Source: Granulicella aggregans (lineage in GTDB: Bacteria; Acidobacteriota; Terriglobia; Terriglobales; Acidobacteriaceae). From it: a DNA stretch of 64,000 nt. A model generated the notes under the pieces. That model saw only the letters and a program-made list of their open reading frames with translations. It was not told where the DNA came from and ran no database searches. Of the stretch, positions 46,699-55,892 are shown piece by piece. The stretch covers positions 1,147,772 through 1,211,771 of the forward strand of contig NZ_JACHIP010000002.1 in assembly GCF_014203275.1 (NCBI RefSeq), in the 5' to 3' direction. How positions within the stretch are numbered: the stretch's first letter is position 1; each line of letters starts with the position of its first letter. Both the position numbers and the translations under genes were made by a program.

Positions 46699-48792
46699 AT
46701 GAAGCGTTTGTTTGGCTCCTTGGTTTTGTTTCCAGCTTTGTCTTTGTGTCTCTTCACCTGCTTCAACCCACAAGTAAAAGCGCAGGAGTTTAAGGCGCCC
46801 TATCCCGGCAAAGGCGTGGTGACGGTCAAAGGCGACTGGCGCTTCCACACCGGCGACGATGCCGCCTGGGCCGACCCCAAGCTGGACGACACCACTCCCA
46901 CAGCCGGCTGGGAGACCCTCACCGCCGACGATCCCTGGGGCGCGCAGACGCACCCCGGCTACACCGGCTTCGCCTGGTATCGGCGGGCCATCGAGATGGA
47001 TGGCGTGAAGGGGCCGGTCTCGATCGCCATGCCGCCGGTCGACGATGTGTACGAGCTCTACTGGAACGGGGAGAAGATTGGCGGAGATGGGTCGCTGCCG
47101 CCCCATGCGCACTGGCACCTGCGGAACTATGCAGATGTCTACTCTCTACCCAAGCCGGACGCGGAGGGAAGGCTGAACGGCGTGCTGGCGGTGCGGGTGT
47201 GGAAGACAATGCTCGGCACCGTGGAACCGAATGACGGCGGCGGTTTGCATGGCCCGCCAGCGATTGGGGACAGCAAGCTGCTGGAAGACCGGCTGCAACT
47301 GGCAGATGTGAAGTACGAGCGGGCGCGCCTGATCCTCATTGTCCTGTATGTCTTTTTTGCGGTAATTGGGGGATTTTCCCTCGGTTTGTGGGCGATCAAC
47401 CGGCGTCGGAAACTGAACCTGTGGCTTGGGGTCTTTCTGCTGTGCTCCGCGTGTACCGTGGTGGCTGCGTTTCCGGATTTTCAGCGATCTGTGGACTATG
47501 GGTGGCACCAACTGTATTTGCAGCTTTACGACGCTGGCGTCGACATTGGGGTGTGGATGCTGGTCTTGACGTTGTTCGGCCTGGACCGGGAGAGGCTGTG
47601 GCGGCGAACGACGGCGATCTTTGTCGCGGTGTACCTGGTCTCGTGTGCGGTGGATGTGGTTGCGCTCTTCATGTGGGCTTCGGGGCGGCCAGTGCTTCAG
47701 GTCATCGACGGGGTGACGACGGCCATCTACTCGATGGTGCCGCTCTACCTGTTTGTGCTAGTGGCGGCAGGGCTGCGACGGCTTCGCGATCTGGCGCTGC
47801 TGCCGATGGCGCTGGCCTGCGTGACGCTCGAGGCCTACAACCTGGTGAATGCCGCGCTGGGGCAGTTCAAGCGGTTTACGCACATCGACTTCGCGGCGCT
47901 GATCGCGGCAGCGGCGATCCACCTTGGCCCGTACCTGGTCACGTTGAAGACCCAGATCGGGATTGGGGTGCTGGTGGTGATGGTGTGGACCGTCGTCCGG
48001 CAGCAGGCGCTGGAACGGAGGCAGCAGGCGGCGCTTCTCGCGGAGGTGCAGTCGGCGCGCGAGGTGCAGCAGGTGCTGGTGCCGGAGTCGGTCGCGCCGG
48101 TGGAAGGCTTTGCCATCAGCAGCCTCTACTGGCCGGCTGAAGAGGTGGGTGGCGATATGTTCCAGGTGCTTCCCGGCGATGCGGGCGACGTGCTGATCGT
48201 CTTGGCGGACGTGAGCGGCAAGGGCCTGAAGGCGGCGATGACGGTCTCGCTCATCGTAGGCACCATCCGCACCCTGGCCGACTACACGATGGACCCGGTC
48301 GAGATCCTCAACGGCCTGAACCGCAGGCTGATCGGACGCACCAGCGGCGGCTTCGCCACCTGCGTCGTGCTCCATGTCAGCGCAACAGGCGAGGTCGCGA
48401 TGGCCAACGCCGGGCATCTCGCACCCTTCCTGAACGGGGAAGAGATGTCGGTGGAGGGATCGCTCCCACTGGGTCTCATCCCCGGGGCCACCTTCGACAC
48501 CGTCCGCTTCAACCTGCAGCAGGACGACGAGATCACGCTCTACACCGACGGCGTCCTCGAAGCCCAGAACGCAAAGGATGAGCTGTACGGCTTCGACCGG
48601 ACAGCCGCGCTCATGCGTTCCAAACCAACCGTGCGCGCCATCGCCGAAGCCGCAAAGAACTTCGGCCAAAGCGACGATATCTCGGTAGTAAAGCTGGTAC
48701 GAGTAGCCCCCGACGACAAACGCGAACGCATGTCGATAGACCTGAAAACAGTCGACATGACGATGCCGTCACGCGAGCTGACCCCAGCCTAG
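46699..48792 (+). CDS. 7TM sensor with SpoIIE-type PP2C phosphatase domain
   Basis: 697 residues. A signal-like N-terminus is followed by a beta-sandwich sensor (about 30-205, carbohydrate-binding-like GDWRFHTGDDAAWADP), seven hydrophobic segments (about 215-430), a short coiled linker (ALERRQQAALLAEVQSAREVQQVL) and a PP2C/SpoIIE domain. The phosphatase metal-site residues include Asp in GGDMFQVL and VLADVSGKG, then MANAGHLAPFL and DDISVVKLV. RsbU-like proteins dephosphorylate anti-sigma-factor antagonists; no such partner is adjacent. Third-codon positions shift from C to G in the middle of the gene. ATG 46699 follows GAGGG. Confidence 0.85.
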   Translation: MKRLFGSLVLFPALSLCLFTCFNPQVKAQEFKAPYPGKGVVTVKGDWRFHTGDDAAWADPKLDDTTPTAGWETLTADDPWGAQTHPGYTGFAWYRRAIEMDGVKGPVSIAMPPVDDVYELYWNGEKIGGDGSLPPHAHWHLRNYADVYSLPKPDAEGRLNGVLAVRVWKTMLGTVEPNDGGGLHGPPAIGDSKLLEDRLQLADVKYERARLILIVLYVFFAVIGGFSLGLWAINRRRKLNLWLGVFLLCSACTVVAAFPDFQRSVDYGWHQLYLQLYDAGVDIGVWMLVLTLFGLDRERLWRRTTAIFVAVYLVSCAVDVVALFMWASGRPVLQVIDGVTTAIYSMVPLYLFVLVAAGLRRLRDLALLPMALACVTLEAYNLVNAALGQFKRFTHIDFAALIAAAAIHLGPYLVTLKTQIGIGVLVVMVWTVVRQQALERRQQAALLAEVQSAREVQQVLVPESVAPVEGFAISSLYWPAEEVGGDMFQVLPGDAGDVLIVLADVSGKGLKAAMTVSLIVGTIRTLADYTMDPVEILNGLNRRLIGRTSGGFATCVVLHVSATGEVAMANAGHLAPFLNGEEMSVEGSLPLGLIPGATFDTVRFNLQQDDEITLYTDGVLEAQNAKDELYGFDRTAALMRSKPTVRAIAEAAKNFGQSDDISVVKLVRVAPDDKRERMSIDLKTVDMTMPSRELTPA

Positions 48793-48798
48793 ATGCCG

Positions 48799-49072
48799 TG
48801 TGCCCCATATCTGGCAGCCCTATCGCCAGATGTGGGACGAGCCACCACGGCCCAGTGCCGGGTGCCCCACCCATGGCTCGCACCTGGCCATGGGTGGGAC
48901 GTAAACCGTCAACCGAGCATCTTTCCAACCAATAAGAAATCGTCATCTCGACCGAAGCCAATGCGGCTGTATCGCATGGCGCAGTGGAGATACCCCCGCA
49001 TTGGCCCTTGCTCTTGTTGCTGTCGTTATTCGTTCCTGCCGTCATCCTGAGCGAAGTCGAAGGATCCCAACA
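48799..49072. repeat. Four intergenic repeats in the 48793-49132 gap
   Basis: GTGCCCCAT repeat with ATCTGGC/GCCAGAT arms (48799-48836), GGGTGCCCC repeat with CCATGG arms (48860-48899, the last such copy in the window), CGTCATCTCGACCGAAGCC element with an AATGCG/CGCATG hairpin (48941-49005), and a CGTCATCCTGAGCGAAG element (49040-49072). Confidence 0.85.
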
Positions 49073-49132
49073 CCCCTAACATCACCCAAACCGCTCGAAC
49101 CCTTCAGCCTCGAAACCCGTGAAGCCCCACGA

Positions 49133-49387
49133 TCAATCCCTCTCCGGCACCGGATCAAACCCACCCTTGGCGAACGGATGGCACCTCCCCAACCGTTTCA
49201 TCGCCATCCACGACCCCCGCAAAACCCCAAACCGGTGCAGCGCCACATACGCATACTCCGAGCACGTCGGCAGATACAAACACTGCGTCGGACTCACCGC
49301 ATGAGCCACCGGCGACAACACCCGCTTGTACAGGAAGAACGCAACGCGGAGCCCCGTAGAATCACCATCGGAAGCATTCCGACTCAT
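49133..49387 (-). CDS. yidD: Membrane protein insertion efficiency factor YidD
   Basis: 84 residues of the YidD family with the characteristic Cys-rich core [20 protein letters not shown] and the downstream [15 protein letters not shown]. YidD helps YidC-dependent membrane insertion. GAGGG lies before ATG 49387. Normally between rnpA and yidC; here a histidine kinase gene separates it from rnpA and a divergent phosphatase gene from yidC. Confidence 0.93.
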   Translation of the reverse strand: MSRNASDGDSTGLRVAFFLYKRVLSPVAHAVSPTQCLYLPTCSEYAYVALHRFGVLRGSWMAMKRLGRCHPFAKGGFDPVPERD

Positions 49388-49405
49388 AGACAAACCCTCA
49401 GCAAA

Positions 49406-50731
49406 TCAGCAGGCAAACGGCGGGAGCGGTCGCGCAACCGTTAGTGGCCCGGCGACCGCAGCCTCCAGCGGAAGAAAGACCGTCACAACCGTCCCTGATC
49501 TTCTCGGTCTCGGACTGCTGCGCAGCAGGATCCGCCCAAGGTGCCTCTGCAGAATCTCCGCGCTGATCCACAGCCCAAGCCCCGACCCTCCAATGCCCTT
49601 TGTCGAAAAGAAAGCTTCGAACGCCCTCCGGCGGACCTCCTGGCTCATCCCGGTTCCGTTATCGGCGATCGTCAGCACCACCCCCGCCCGTCCGCTCCTC
49701 CAGTCCCGCCCCATCCTGCTGCGAAGAAACAGTCGCCCTCCCTGGCTCATCGCATCAATCGCATTCCCCAGCACGTTCCCCAGCGCCTGCCGCACATCCC
49801 CTTCGAAGCACACCACCGGCTCAGTCGCCCGTTTACGTTTCTCCACTTCGATCCCAGCGTTCCGGATACGCGACTCGTACGCCATCAGAACCCCTGAAAA
49901 CAGCACGTCGCAGGTCGCCAACTGCGGAGCGCTGGCCTGCTTATGCATCCGCAACGCCTGGTTCGCGATCGTCGAGACCCGCCGCAGTTCCTTGTCGGCC
50001 ATACCCAGCCATTCCTTGATCTGGCCGTCCTCGGACCTCTGCTGCGAAAGCCACAACGGGTTGGTCACCGCTTCCAAAGGATTGTTGATCTCGTGCGCCA
50101 TGCTCGAGGCCAGCCGTCCCACTACCGCCAGCTTCTCCTGCTGCATCAGCGCCGCTGCCGCCCGCTCGTTCTCCAGCAGCCGCAGCCGAGCCTCCAGCAA
50201 CAACATCACCTGTCGCGAGAGCGCCTTCAGCGCCAGCACCTGGCTAGCCGAGATCGTTCGCGGCTCAGTATCGAAGACGCAGACCGTTCCTAAAACATGC
50301 CCGTTCGGCGCAACCAGTGGAGCTCCCGCGTAGAACCGTATGCCCGGCTCCCCCAGCACCAGCGGATTTTCGGCAAACCGGGGATCAGCCAGCGTGTCCT
50401 CCACGATCAGCGGCTCCGGACTCGTCAGCGCGCACGCGCAGAAGCTCTCAGCTCGCCCCGTCTCCGAAGACCCCAGCCCCACCTCCGATTTGAACCACTG
50501 CCGGTTCAGATCCACAAACGAGATCAGCGAAAAACGCGTTCCGCAGATCTCGCTCGCCAGAGTCGTCACATCCTCAAACCCCTGCTCCGGCTGCGTATCC
50601 AGAATCGAGTAGCGATAGAGCGTGGCGAGGCGGTCGGCGTCGTCTTCCGGGATGGGTGCGGTAAACACTGAGGTTGGTAATGGTGATTGTATAAAGTTAG
50701 CCTCGCGGGAGAATAGATTACTCCGGCACAC
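49406..50731 (-). CDS. GAF-domain sensor histidine kinase
   Basis: 441 residues without membrane segments. The N-terminal GAF domain (about 45-180) is followed by a coiled linker, a dimerisation box with the phospho-acceptor His in SSMAHEINNPLEAV, and an HATPase domain with N box (NVLGNAIDAM), G1 (IADNGTGM) and G2 (GGSGLGLWI). No response regulator is next to it. The GTG at 50731 lies ten bases after the rnpA stop, with GGGAAG just before, and the gene ends 18 bases before yidD, so it sits in the rnpA-yidD transcript. A soluble redox or small-molecule sensor is likely. Confidence 0.88.
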   Translation of the reverse strand: MCRSNLFSREANFIQSPLPTSVFTAPIPEDDADRLATLYRYSILDTQPEQGFEDVTTLASEICGTRFSLISFVDLNRQWFKSEVGLGSSETGRAESFCACALTSPEPLIVEDTLADPRFAENPLVLGEPGIRFYAGAPLVAPNGHVLGTVCVFDTEPRTISASQVLALKALSRQVMLLLEARLRLLENERAAAALMQQEKLAVVGRLASSMAHEINNPLEAVTNPLWLSQQRSEDGQIKEWLGMADKELRRVSTIANQALRMHKQASAPQLATCDVLFSGVLMAYESRIRNAGIEVEKRKRATEPVVCFEGDVRQALGNVLGNAIDAMSQGGRLFLRSRMGRDWRSGRAGVVLTIADNGTGMSQEVRRRAFEAFFSTKGIGGSGLGLWISAEILQRHLGRILLRSSPRPRRSGTVVTVFLPLEAAVAGPLTVARPLPPFAC

Positions 50732-50741
50732 CGCGAATAGA

Positions 50742-51188
50742 TTACTTCCCGGCGTCGCTCGATGCTAAATCCGGCTTTGGATCGCTCCCGTTCGGCGTTT
50801 CATCTTCCCGTCTCATCCGCGCCGCCAGCTTCTGGATCGTCTTGAACACCGTCCCCACCTCGCGCTCCAACACCGCAAACTCCAGGTCGATCACCGACCG
50901 CCTCGGATGCAGCACCACATCCACAGGAGTCGTCAGCGCTCCAAGATTCTTCCTTACCGCCTCCCGCATCCGCCGCTTGATCCGGTTCCGGTCTACCGCC
51001 TTACCCATCACCTTACCCACAGTCAGCCCGACCCGCGCACCCTCCGCGCCGTCGGCGTCACTCTCGATCTCCAGCGGCGAGCGAAGCACAAAAAAATAAC
51101 TCATCTGCTTCGAGAACTGTTTGCGGCTCGCCTTATAAACCCGCTGGTAATCGGCATGTTTCCGCAGCCTGAAGATAAGAGGACCCAT
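50742..51188 (-). CDS. rnpA: Ribonuclease P protein component
   Basis: 148 residues. The RNase P protein signature is seen in GLTVGKVMGKAVDRNRIKRRMREAVR, preceded by the N-terminal LRKHADYQRVYK. It binds the RNase P RNA and helps process tRNA 5' ends. The Glu/Asp/Lys-rich C-terminal tail is longer than usual. No rpmH (L34) ORF was found in the 200 bases upstream, where it normally lies. It heads the run rnpA, histidine kinase, yidD. Confidence 0.94.
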   Translation of the reverse strand: MGPLIFRLRKHADYQRVYKASRKQFSKQMSYFFVLRSPLEIESDADGAEGARVGLTVGKVMGKAVDRNRIKRRMREAVRKNLGALTTPVDVVLHPRRSVIDLEFAVLEREVGTVFKTIQKLAARMRREDETPNGSDPKPDLASSDAGK

Positions 51189-51390
51189 CCCACAAGCCTA
51201 AAGCGCGCAGCCTTCGCCTGTATACCTCGCTGGCTCACTGACCTTGCTAGCTCACTGGCCGATAAGCTCTCCGCAATCACATGAACCGCCCACTCCGGGA
51301 AACCCGGGCCCGTCCGCGCAACCCCACGCCAAAGTTGTAGTGGACAGGACGTATCCCCCTCATAGCATAGGAGGCTGCAAGGAGAGGCCA

Positions 51391-52584
51391 ATGGAGCAGA
51401 GTTCTCGGCAGGGACAAACCAGCACTCTGCCGGCCGATCCGCCGCCGGGGATGTTCGCGTTGCTCGCCGGCTTCCTCTGTATAGAATTCCTTCTGGCCGT
51501 AGTCTGTCTGAACGGCCCCCACTTCGGCTCCGACTTCGCCGAGTTCTGGGCCGCCTCACGTCTCGGCCTCGCAGGCCACGCGACCGACATCTATAACGGC
51601 GCAATCCTCGTCCAGACCGAAAGGATCGTGACGCCCGCACTCAGGGACGGCACGCCATGGTTCTATCCACCCACCTTTTACCTGGTGGTCCTTCCGCTCA
51701 GCCTGTTGCCCTACAAACTCGCCTACTGGGCCTTCGAGATCGCGACGCTGACCTTCTTTCTGCTGGTCTCTCGACGCGTTACCAGAAACCGCACCGCGCT
51801 CTGGTGCCTGGCCGCGTCTCCCGGCCTGTGGATCAATCTCCTCTATGGGCAGAACGGGTTCCTTACCGCCGCGCTCGCCGGTTCAGCCTTGCTCAGCCTG
51901 AAGCGACGCCCCATCCTCGCCGGCGTCTTCATCGGCCTCCTGGCGATCAAGCCCCATCTCGCTCTTCTCTTTCCAGTCGCTCTCATCGCGATCGGCGCGT
52001 GGCGCACCTTCGCTTCCGCCGCAATCACGACCGTCGCGTTTGTCCTCGTCAGCGTCCGGGTCATGGGATCTGCAGCGCTGAAACAGACCTTCGCCAGTCT
52101 CGGCTATGCGCGAGCGCTTCTCGAAGATGGCGCCTGCCGCGAGAAGATGCCGACCGTCTTCTCCTTCCTGCGATTCCTAGGTACCCCGCTCCGAGCCGCG
52201 TATGCCCTTCACGCGTTGGTGGCCATGCTCGCGATCGCCGCCGTATGGAAGGTATGGCGTTCCTGCGACGACTGGAGATTGCGCGGCGCATCACTGATGA
52301 CCGCGACTCTCATGGTGAGCCCCTACATGCAGGTCTATGATCTGACCTGGTTAGCGCTCCCAATCCTCTGGCTCTCTCTCGCAGGGCTACATAGCGGCTG
52401 GATCAGAGGCGAGCGCCCCACCCTAATCGCCGCCTGGCTCTTGCCTCTTCCGATGGCGTGGGTCGCCACAACGACCCATCTCCAGACAGGGCCATGGATT
52501 CTCGGAGCCCTTCTAGGTGTCACGCTGCGGAGGGCGATCGCGTCCCGCGAGGTAGCCAAACCAGGCCTCGCATACGCGACCTAA
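51391..52584 (+). CDS. DUF2029/GT87-like polyprenol-linked mannosyltransferase-type membrane protein
   Basis: 397-residue polytopic protein with about ten hydrophobic segments. The family pattern has a charged periplasmic loop after the first helix (GSDFAEFWAASRLGL), a conserved aromatic/Pro motif (PWFYPPTFYLVVLPLSLLP) and ILAGVFIGLLAIKPHLALLF. The related GT87 enzymes use polyprenyl-phosphate sugars. The acceptor is unknown. AAGGAGAGG immediately before ATG 51391 fixes the start; the frame to 51244 is ignored. Confidence 0.82.
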   Translation: MEQSSRQGQTSTLPADPPPGMFALLAGFLCIEFLLAVVCLNGPHFGSDFAEFWAASRLGLAGHATDIYNGAILVQTERIVTPALRDGTPWFYPPTFYLVVLPLSLLPYKLAYWAFEIATLTFFLLVSRRVTRNRTALWCLAASPGLWINLLYGQNGFLTAALAGSALLSLKRRPILAGVFIGLLAIKPHLALLFPVALIAIGAWRTFASAAITTVAFVLVSVRVMGSAALKQTFASLGYARALLEDGACREKMPTVFSFLRFLGTPLRAAYALHALVAMLAIAAVWKVWRSCDDWRLRGASLMTATLMVSPYMQVYDLTWLALPILWLSLAGLHSGWIRGERPTLIAAWLLPLPMAWVATTTHLQTGPWILGALLGVTLRRAIASREVAKPGLAYAT

Positions 52585-52720
52585 GAAGCCATAAGCACCG
52601 CGAGCGTGAGGACAATTTACTTGCTGACGCTTATGCGCGAAAGTATCGCTCCTGTCGTTCGTTCATCACCCGCAAAGTCAGTCGGCCTCACCGATCCAGC
52701 CTCAGGAAGGACGAACGTCT

Positions 52721-52933
52721 CTATCTACCAGCCTGCACCCCTACTTGTCCTTTCGCTGCGATTGCCTGCAGCTTTGCAAAGCTCTTCGCCACAGCGTCAA
52801 ACGCCGCGTGAGCCTCAGGATTATTGCTTGGGACCTTCGTGATGCCGTGTGGAGTCAGCACCGAATACCCGCCGTCACCACCTTGTTGGCCAATTACTAG
52901 GATCACTTCCTCCGTTGCTTTGATGTTTGTCAT
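52721..52933 (-). CDS. Small hypothetical protein
   Basis: 70 residues, unrecognised. It starts MTNIKATEEVILVIGQQGGD and has a helical C-terminus (AAFDAVAKSFAKLQAIAAK). AAAGGAGT lies just before the ATG, good evidence that it is expressed. No membrane segment or zinc motif. Gaps 52585-52720 and 52934-53144 hold no other gene. Confidence 0.55.
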   Translation of the reverse strand: MTNIKATEEVILVIGQQGGDGGYSVLTPHGITKVPSNNPEAHAAFDAVAKSFAKLQAIAAKGQVGVQAGR

Positions 52934-53144
52934 GTTCGACTCCTTTACTCGGGACAGAAATGTATCACGTTGCGGCTTCCCGCAACCACAAATAATTTCC
53001 CTCAAGATGCGACCTCTTCACCTGTTTTGAATGGGACGCGAACTGGACAATGTAGGCCTAGCAACAAGGATTTGAGCTAGCAACTCGACACAAGGTAACG
53101 TCGGAAGCTTCCCATAGCCCGTTTCTGAGGGAAATGGACATCCG

Positions 53145-53948
53145 TCAGTTTGGAGACGACGACTCGACGTGGTCGACCACCAGGACCGCGACCGGCTCTT
53201 TCGCAGGCTTCAGCTGCAGCCCCAGTTGTTCCTCGATCGCCGTGAACAACTCCGGCGATGAATCCTCACTCGCGGGCGCATCATCAGGCGTCCACTTCAG
53301 TTTGAAGTCATACCGTCCGTCCAGGCCAGTCTTGTCTACCACTATCCGCCCTGTAATCTGCGATAGCTGCTCGGCGATCAAGTCCATCGAAAGCCCTTCA
53401 GCGTGGAAGTACGTCCTCCCGCCGCCATAGCTCTTCCCATTCGACTGACTTGCCGTAAGTTTCGACCCACTCTTCGCCACCACCAGATCATAAGCTGGGA
53501 GCACGCGTGTCTCGCGATGCAGCTTCATCGAGAACCGATCCTCTAAAAGTCTTTGCACCATGCGTCGTTTGACCATACGGTCTTGTTCCGACGTCATTGC
53601 CCGCAGCATTACATCCGCCGCTGAGTCGGTCGTCGCCTGAAAATCAAACCGCGTCGAGTTCATCCACGATGGCCCATCCAGAATCTGCTTCTGCGGCATG
53701 TCGTAGGCCCACCCCGTTAGGTTGATCAGGGTAATGTTGATCGCGCTGAATCGTCCACCCTCCGGGTAATTGATGTGCGTATGTCCGTCCGGCGAAGGTG
53801 CGGCCGGCTTGATCGTCGCTGCCTCAAACGCTAGGTCCGCATTTGTCTTCGCCGAAGTCGCCTGTGCGCAGGCGTAGCCCAGTCCAACGACCCAAAGCAA
53901 TCCCAACATCAGCCAGCCACCTCTGTTTCTTTCGCGAAGTCCCCTCAT
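53145..53948 (-). CDS. TIGR03435-type acidobacterial conserved protein
   Basis: 267 residues with a signal peptide ending near CAQA. The family pattern is clear: AFEAATIKPAAPSPDG near the mature N-terminus, FSAINITLINLTGWAYDM, and the distal VVDKTGLDGRYDFKLKWTPDD with a closing EQLGLQLKPAKEPVAVLVVDH. The family is widespread in soil acidobacteria, often in many copies, sometimes beside regulators of the BlaR/BlaI type; none is adjacent here. Function is unknown. Confidence 0.85.
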   Translation of the reverse strand: MRGLRERNRGGWLMLGLLWVVGLGYACAQATSAKTNADLAFEAATIKPAAPSPDGHTHINYPEGGRFSAINITLINLTGWAYDMPQKQILDGPSWMNSTRFDFQATTDSAADVMLRAMTSEQDRMVKRRMVQRLLEDRFSMKLHRETRVLPAYDLVVAKSGSKLTASQSNGKSYGGGRTYFHAEGLSMDLIAEQLSQITGRIVVDKTGLDGRYDFKLKWTPDDAPASEDSSPELFTAIEEQLGLQLKPAKEPVAVLVVDHVESSSPN

Positions 53949-54036
53949 CGATCTGCCCCTTTCCTTGCGGATACAAACGCATGCTATCCGAGCTTGGCCG
54001 TCCTTCGTCCCGTATCCTCACACATGGGAGAAGCTC

Positions 54037-54714
54037 TTGCTCATCTGGAATGCCTTCTTAATATCGTTTAGCGCCCTGTTGCCGCTCATCAATCCCCTCG
54101 GGTCGTCGCTCGTCTTTCTTGGTCTAGTGGGAGAGGTGCCTTCCGGGGTTTATCGATCGCTCGCCCGAAAGATCGCGGTCAACAATATCGTCTTCCTCGC
54201 GGTGATTGAACTCTTGGGATCCGCGATCCTTAACTTCTTTGGAATCTCCCTGCCGATCGTGCAGGTGGCAGGCGGGATCGTGATCGCGAGCATTGGTTGG
54301 TCTGTGCTGAACGAGCAGGACTCCGAGGCCAGTGCTCGCAACAAGCGCGAAGAAATCCAGCTCGACCAGAGCACCAGCTTGCGCAATTTGGAACAGAAGG
54401 CTTTCTATCCCTTTACCTTTCCCGTCACCTCCGGGCCGGGAACACTGGTCACGGTCTTGACTTTGAGCGCGCGCTTCTCAGGCAGTCCGATCTCACAAAA
54501 TGTCCTGGGGCACATAGGGCTCCTCGTTGCTGTGCTCGTGCTGAGCGCGGCGGTGTATGTGTGCTACGCCTACGCACCCAGAATCACCCAGACCATTTCT
54601 CCCACGACAGCCCATGGAATCCTTCGGGTTGTAGCGTTCATCACGATCTGCATCGGCGTGCAGATTACATGGAACGGCCTCTCCTATCTGATTTCGACAA
54701 TCTCAAAGCACTAG
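54037..54714 (+). CDS. MarC-family membrane protein
   Basis: 225 residues, six hydrophobic segments. Family motifs include LLPLINPLGSSLVFLGL near the N-terminus and FYPFTFPVTSGPGTLVTVLTL in the middle. MarC proteins were once linked to multiple antibiotic resistance, but the transport role is not established. The start is TTG 54037, with GGGAG six bases upstream; the longer frame from 53965 overlaps the probable promoter region. It diverges from the TIGR03435-type gene. Confidence 0.85.
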   Translation: MLIWNAFLISFSALLPLINPLGSSLVFLGLVGEVPSGVYRSLARKIAVNNIVFLAVIELLGSAILNFFGISLPIVQVAGGIVIASIGWSVLNEQDSEASARNKREEIQLDQSTSLRNLEQKAFYPFTFPVTSGPGTLVTVLTLSARFSGSPISQNVLGHIGLLVAVLVLSAAVYVCYAYAPRITQTISPTTAHGILRVVAFITICIGVQITWNGLSYLISTISKH

Positions 54715-54877
54715 AGATCTCTGTTCGCCAACGAATACTCGCTACCTTCAACTAAACTGTCTGCCGCCTGCAGTCAGATTTTGCAAAACAGCGTCGGCAA
54801 CAGGGACCAAACCAGATCAGTTTCCGACAACCCCGTTTTACATTCGCAAGTCCGGATTGTTCTATGTTTGAACCGTG

Positions 54878-55213
54878 ATGACAGCGAAGGTGTCGCTAGA
54901 CTGCAACAGCATCAAAGATTGGGACTCGTTCCATGACGAGTTCGCCGGGGCCTTTGGTTTCCCAGCCTTCTACGGCAGAAACATGGATGCATGGATCGAC
55001 TGCTTGACGTCCTTAGACGCACCAGAGGACGGCATGTCCACCGTTCACTGTGAGCGTGGGTCTGTGGTGACGCTTTCTCTGTCAAACGTCAAGGATTTCG
55101 CGGAACGCTGCCCGGAGCAGTACAACGCCGTCATCGAGTGCTCAGCCTTCGTAAACTGGCGACGACTTGAAGTGGGAGACCCGTCGGTTTTGGCGCTCAG
55201 CTTCCACCGATAA
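54878..55213 (+). CDS. Barstar-like ribonuclease inhibitor
   Basis: 111 residues of the barstar fold: DCNSIKDWDSFHDEFAGAFGFPAFYGRNMDAWIDCL matches the family core, with the helix and acidic Asp residues that plug the barnase active site. Barstars neutralise secreted or intracellular RNases. No barnase-like gene was found next to it, so it is an orphan inhibitor. There is no clear Shine-Dalgarno; ATG 54878 is preferred over the adjacent GTG. Confidence 0.82.
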   Translation: MTAKVSLDCNSIKDWDSFHDEFAGAFGFPAFYGRNMDAWIDCLTSLDAPEDGMSTVHCERGSVVTLSLSNVKDFAERCPEQYNAVIECSAFVNWRRLEVGDPSVLALSFHR

Positions 55214-55260
55214 GAAGCGAGGAGCACCCGAAGTCTCCTAAAACGCCGTTTTGCATTCCC

Positions 55261-55635
55261 TTGGCAGACCAAGCCCTGCGCCGCAGCCTCTGGGATAAAC
55301 TTTCTGCCATAGATATGGATCTCCAAACCGATATCGACGGTATCAGGACAAAAGTCGCCACACTGGAAGCAGCCCGAGATCGCACTACAGTTGCGGGCGT
55401 CAAGGCGGAGATTCAAGCTGAAATCGACCAGTGGATACTCATTCATGCTCATGTCCTACTATCAACGCGATTTGCCAGCCCCGAAAAAGCCTTGGAGGAT
55501 CTTGCGCCGGAAAAACCTGCTGCGAGTCCGCGCACGGGCCCTGTTCACGAAATCAGCAATGTAAAGCGGTGGATCGTTATTGCATTCACGCTCGGTGTCA
55601 TCGCCGGAGCTATTTCCCTTTGGCTTCTTCTATGA
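55261..55635 (+). CDS. Possible tail-anchored coiled-coil protein
   Basis: Up to 124 residues. The first two thirds are charged and helical (IRTKVATLEAARDRTTVAGVKAE), and the last 20 residues are a single hydrophobic helix (IVIAFTLGVIAGAISLWLLL), so the protein would be anchored by its C-terminus. The TTG start at 55261 has no Shine-Dalgarno; ATG 55315 is an alternative. No family recognised. It lies 47 bases after the barstar gene. Confidence 0.45.
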   Translation: MADQALRRSLWDKLSAIDMDLQTDIDGIRTKVATLEAARDRTTVAGVKAEIQAEIDQWILIHAHVLLSTRFASPEKALEDLAPEKPAASPRTGPVHEISNVKRWIVIAFTLGVIAGAISLWLLL

Positions 55636-55892
55636 GTGAAGTAAAAGGGTTTCCCCGCCAAGCAGCCGACTTGCTCGAAAGTCGGTGTTATAGGAAACTT
55701 CGACACGACCTTCCGCTAACGCCGTTTATTAGGCCTGTCCCTATCTTGAGGACAGGGGCCATCAAATCCCGTCGCGAACGTTTTTTTTCTCATGCCCCAA
55801 AAATTCTTCCCGAGAGACAAGTCGGTCATCTAGGAACCTCCACTTCATGCCGGGAGTGTCGTCGTCTTCTGCAATCGTGTGAATGGTGTCGC

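Noticed and set aside
51189..51390. rpmH upstream of rnpA
   Set aside because: Neither strand contains a short, Arg/Lys-rich L34-like ORF in this stretch.
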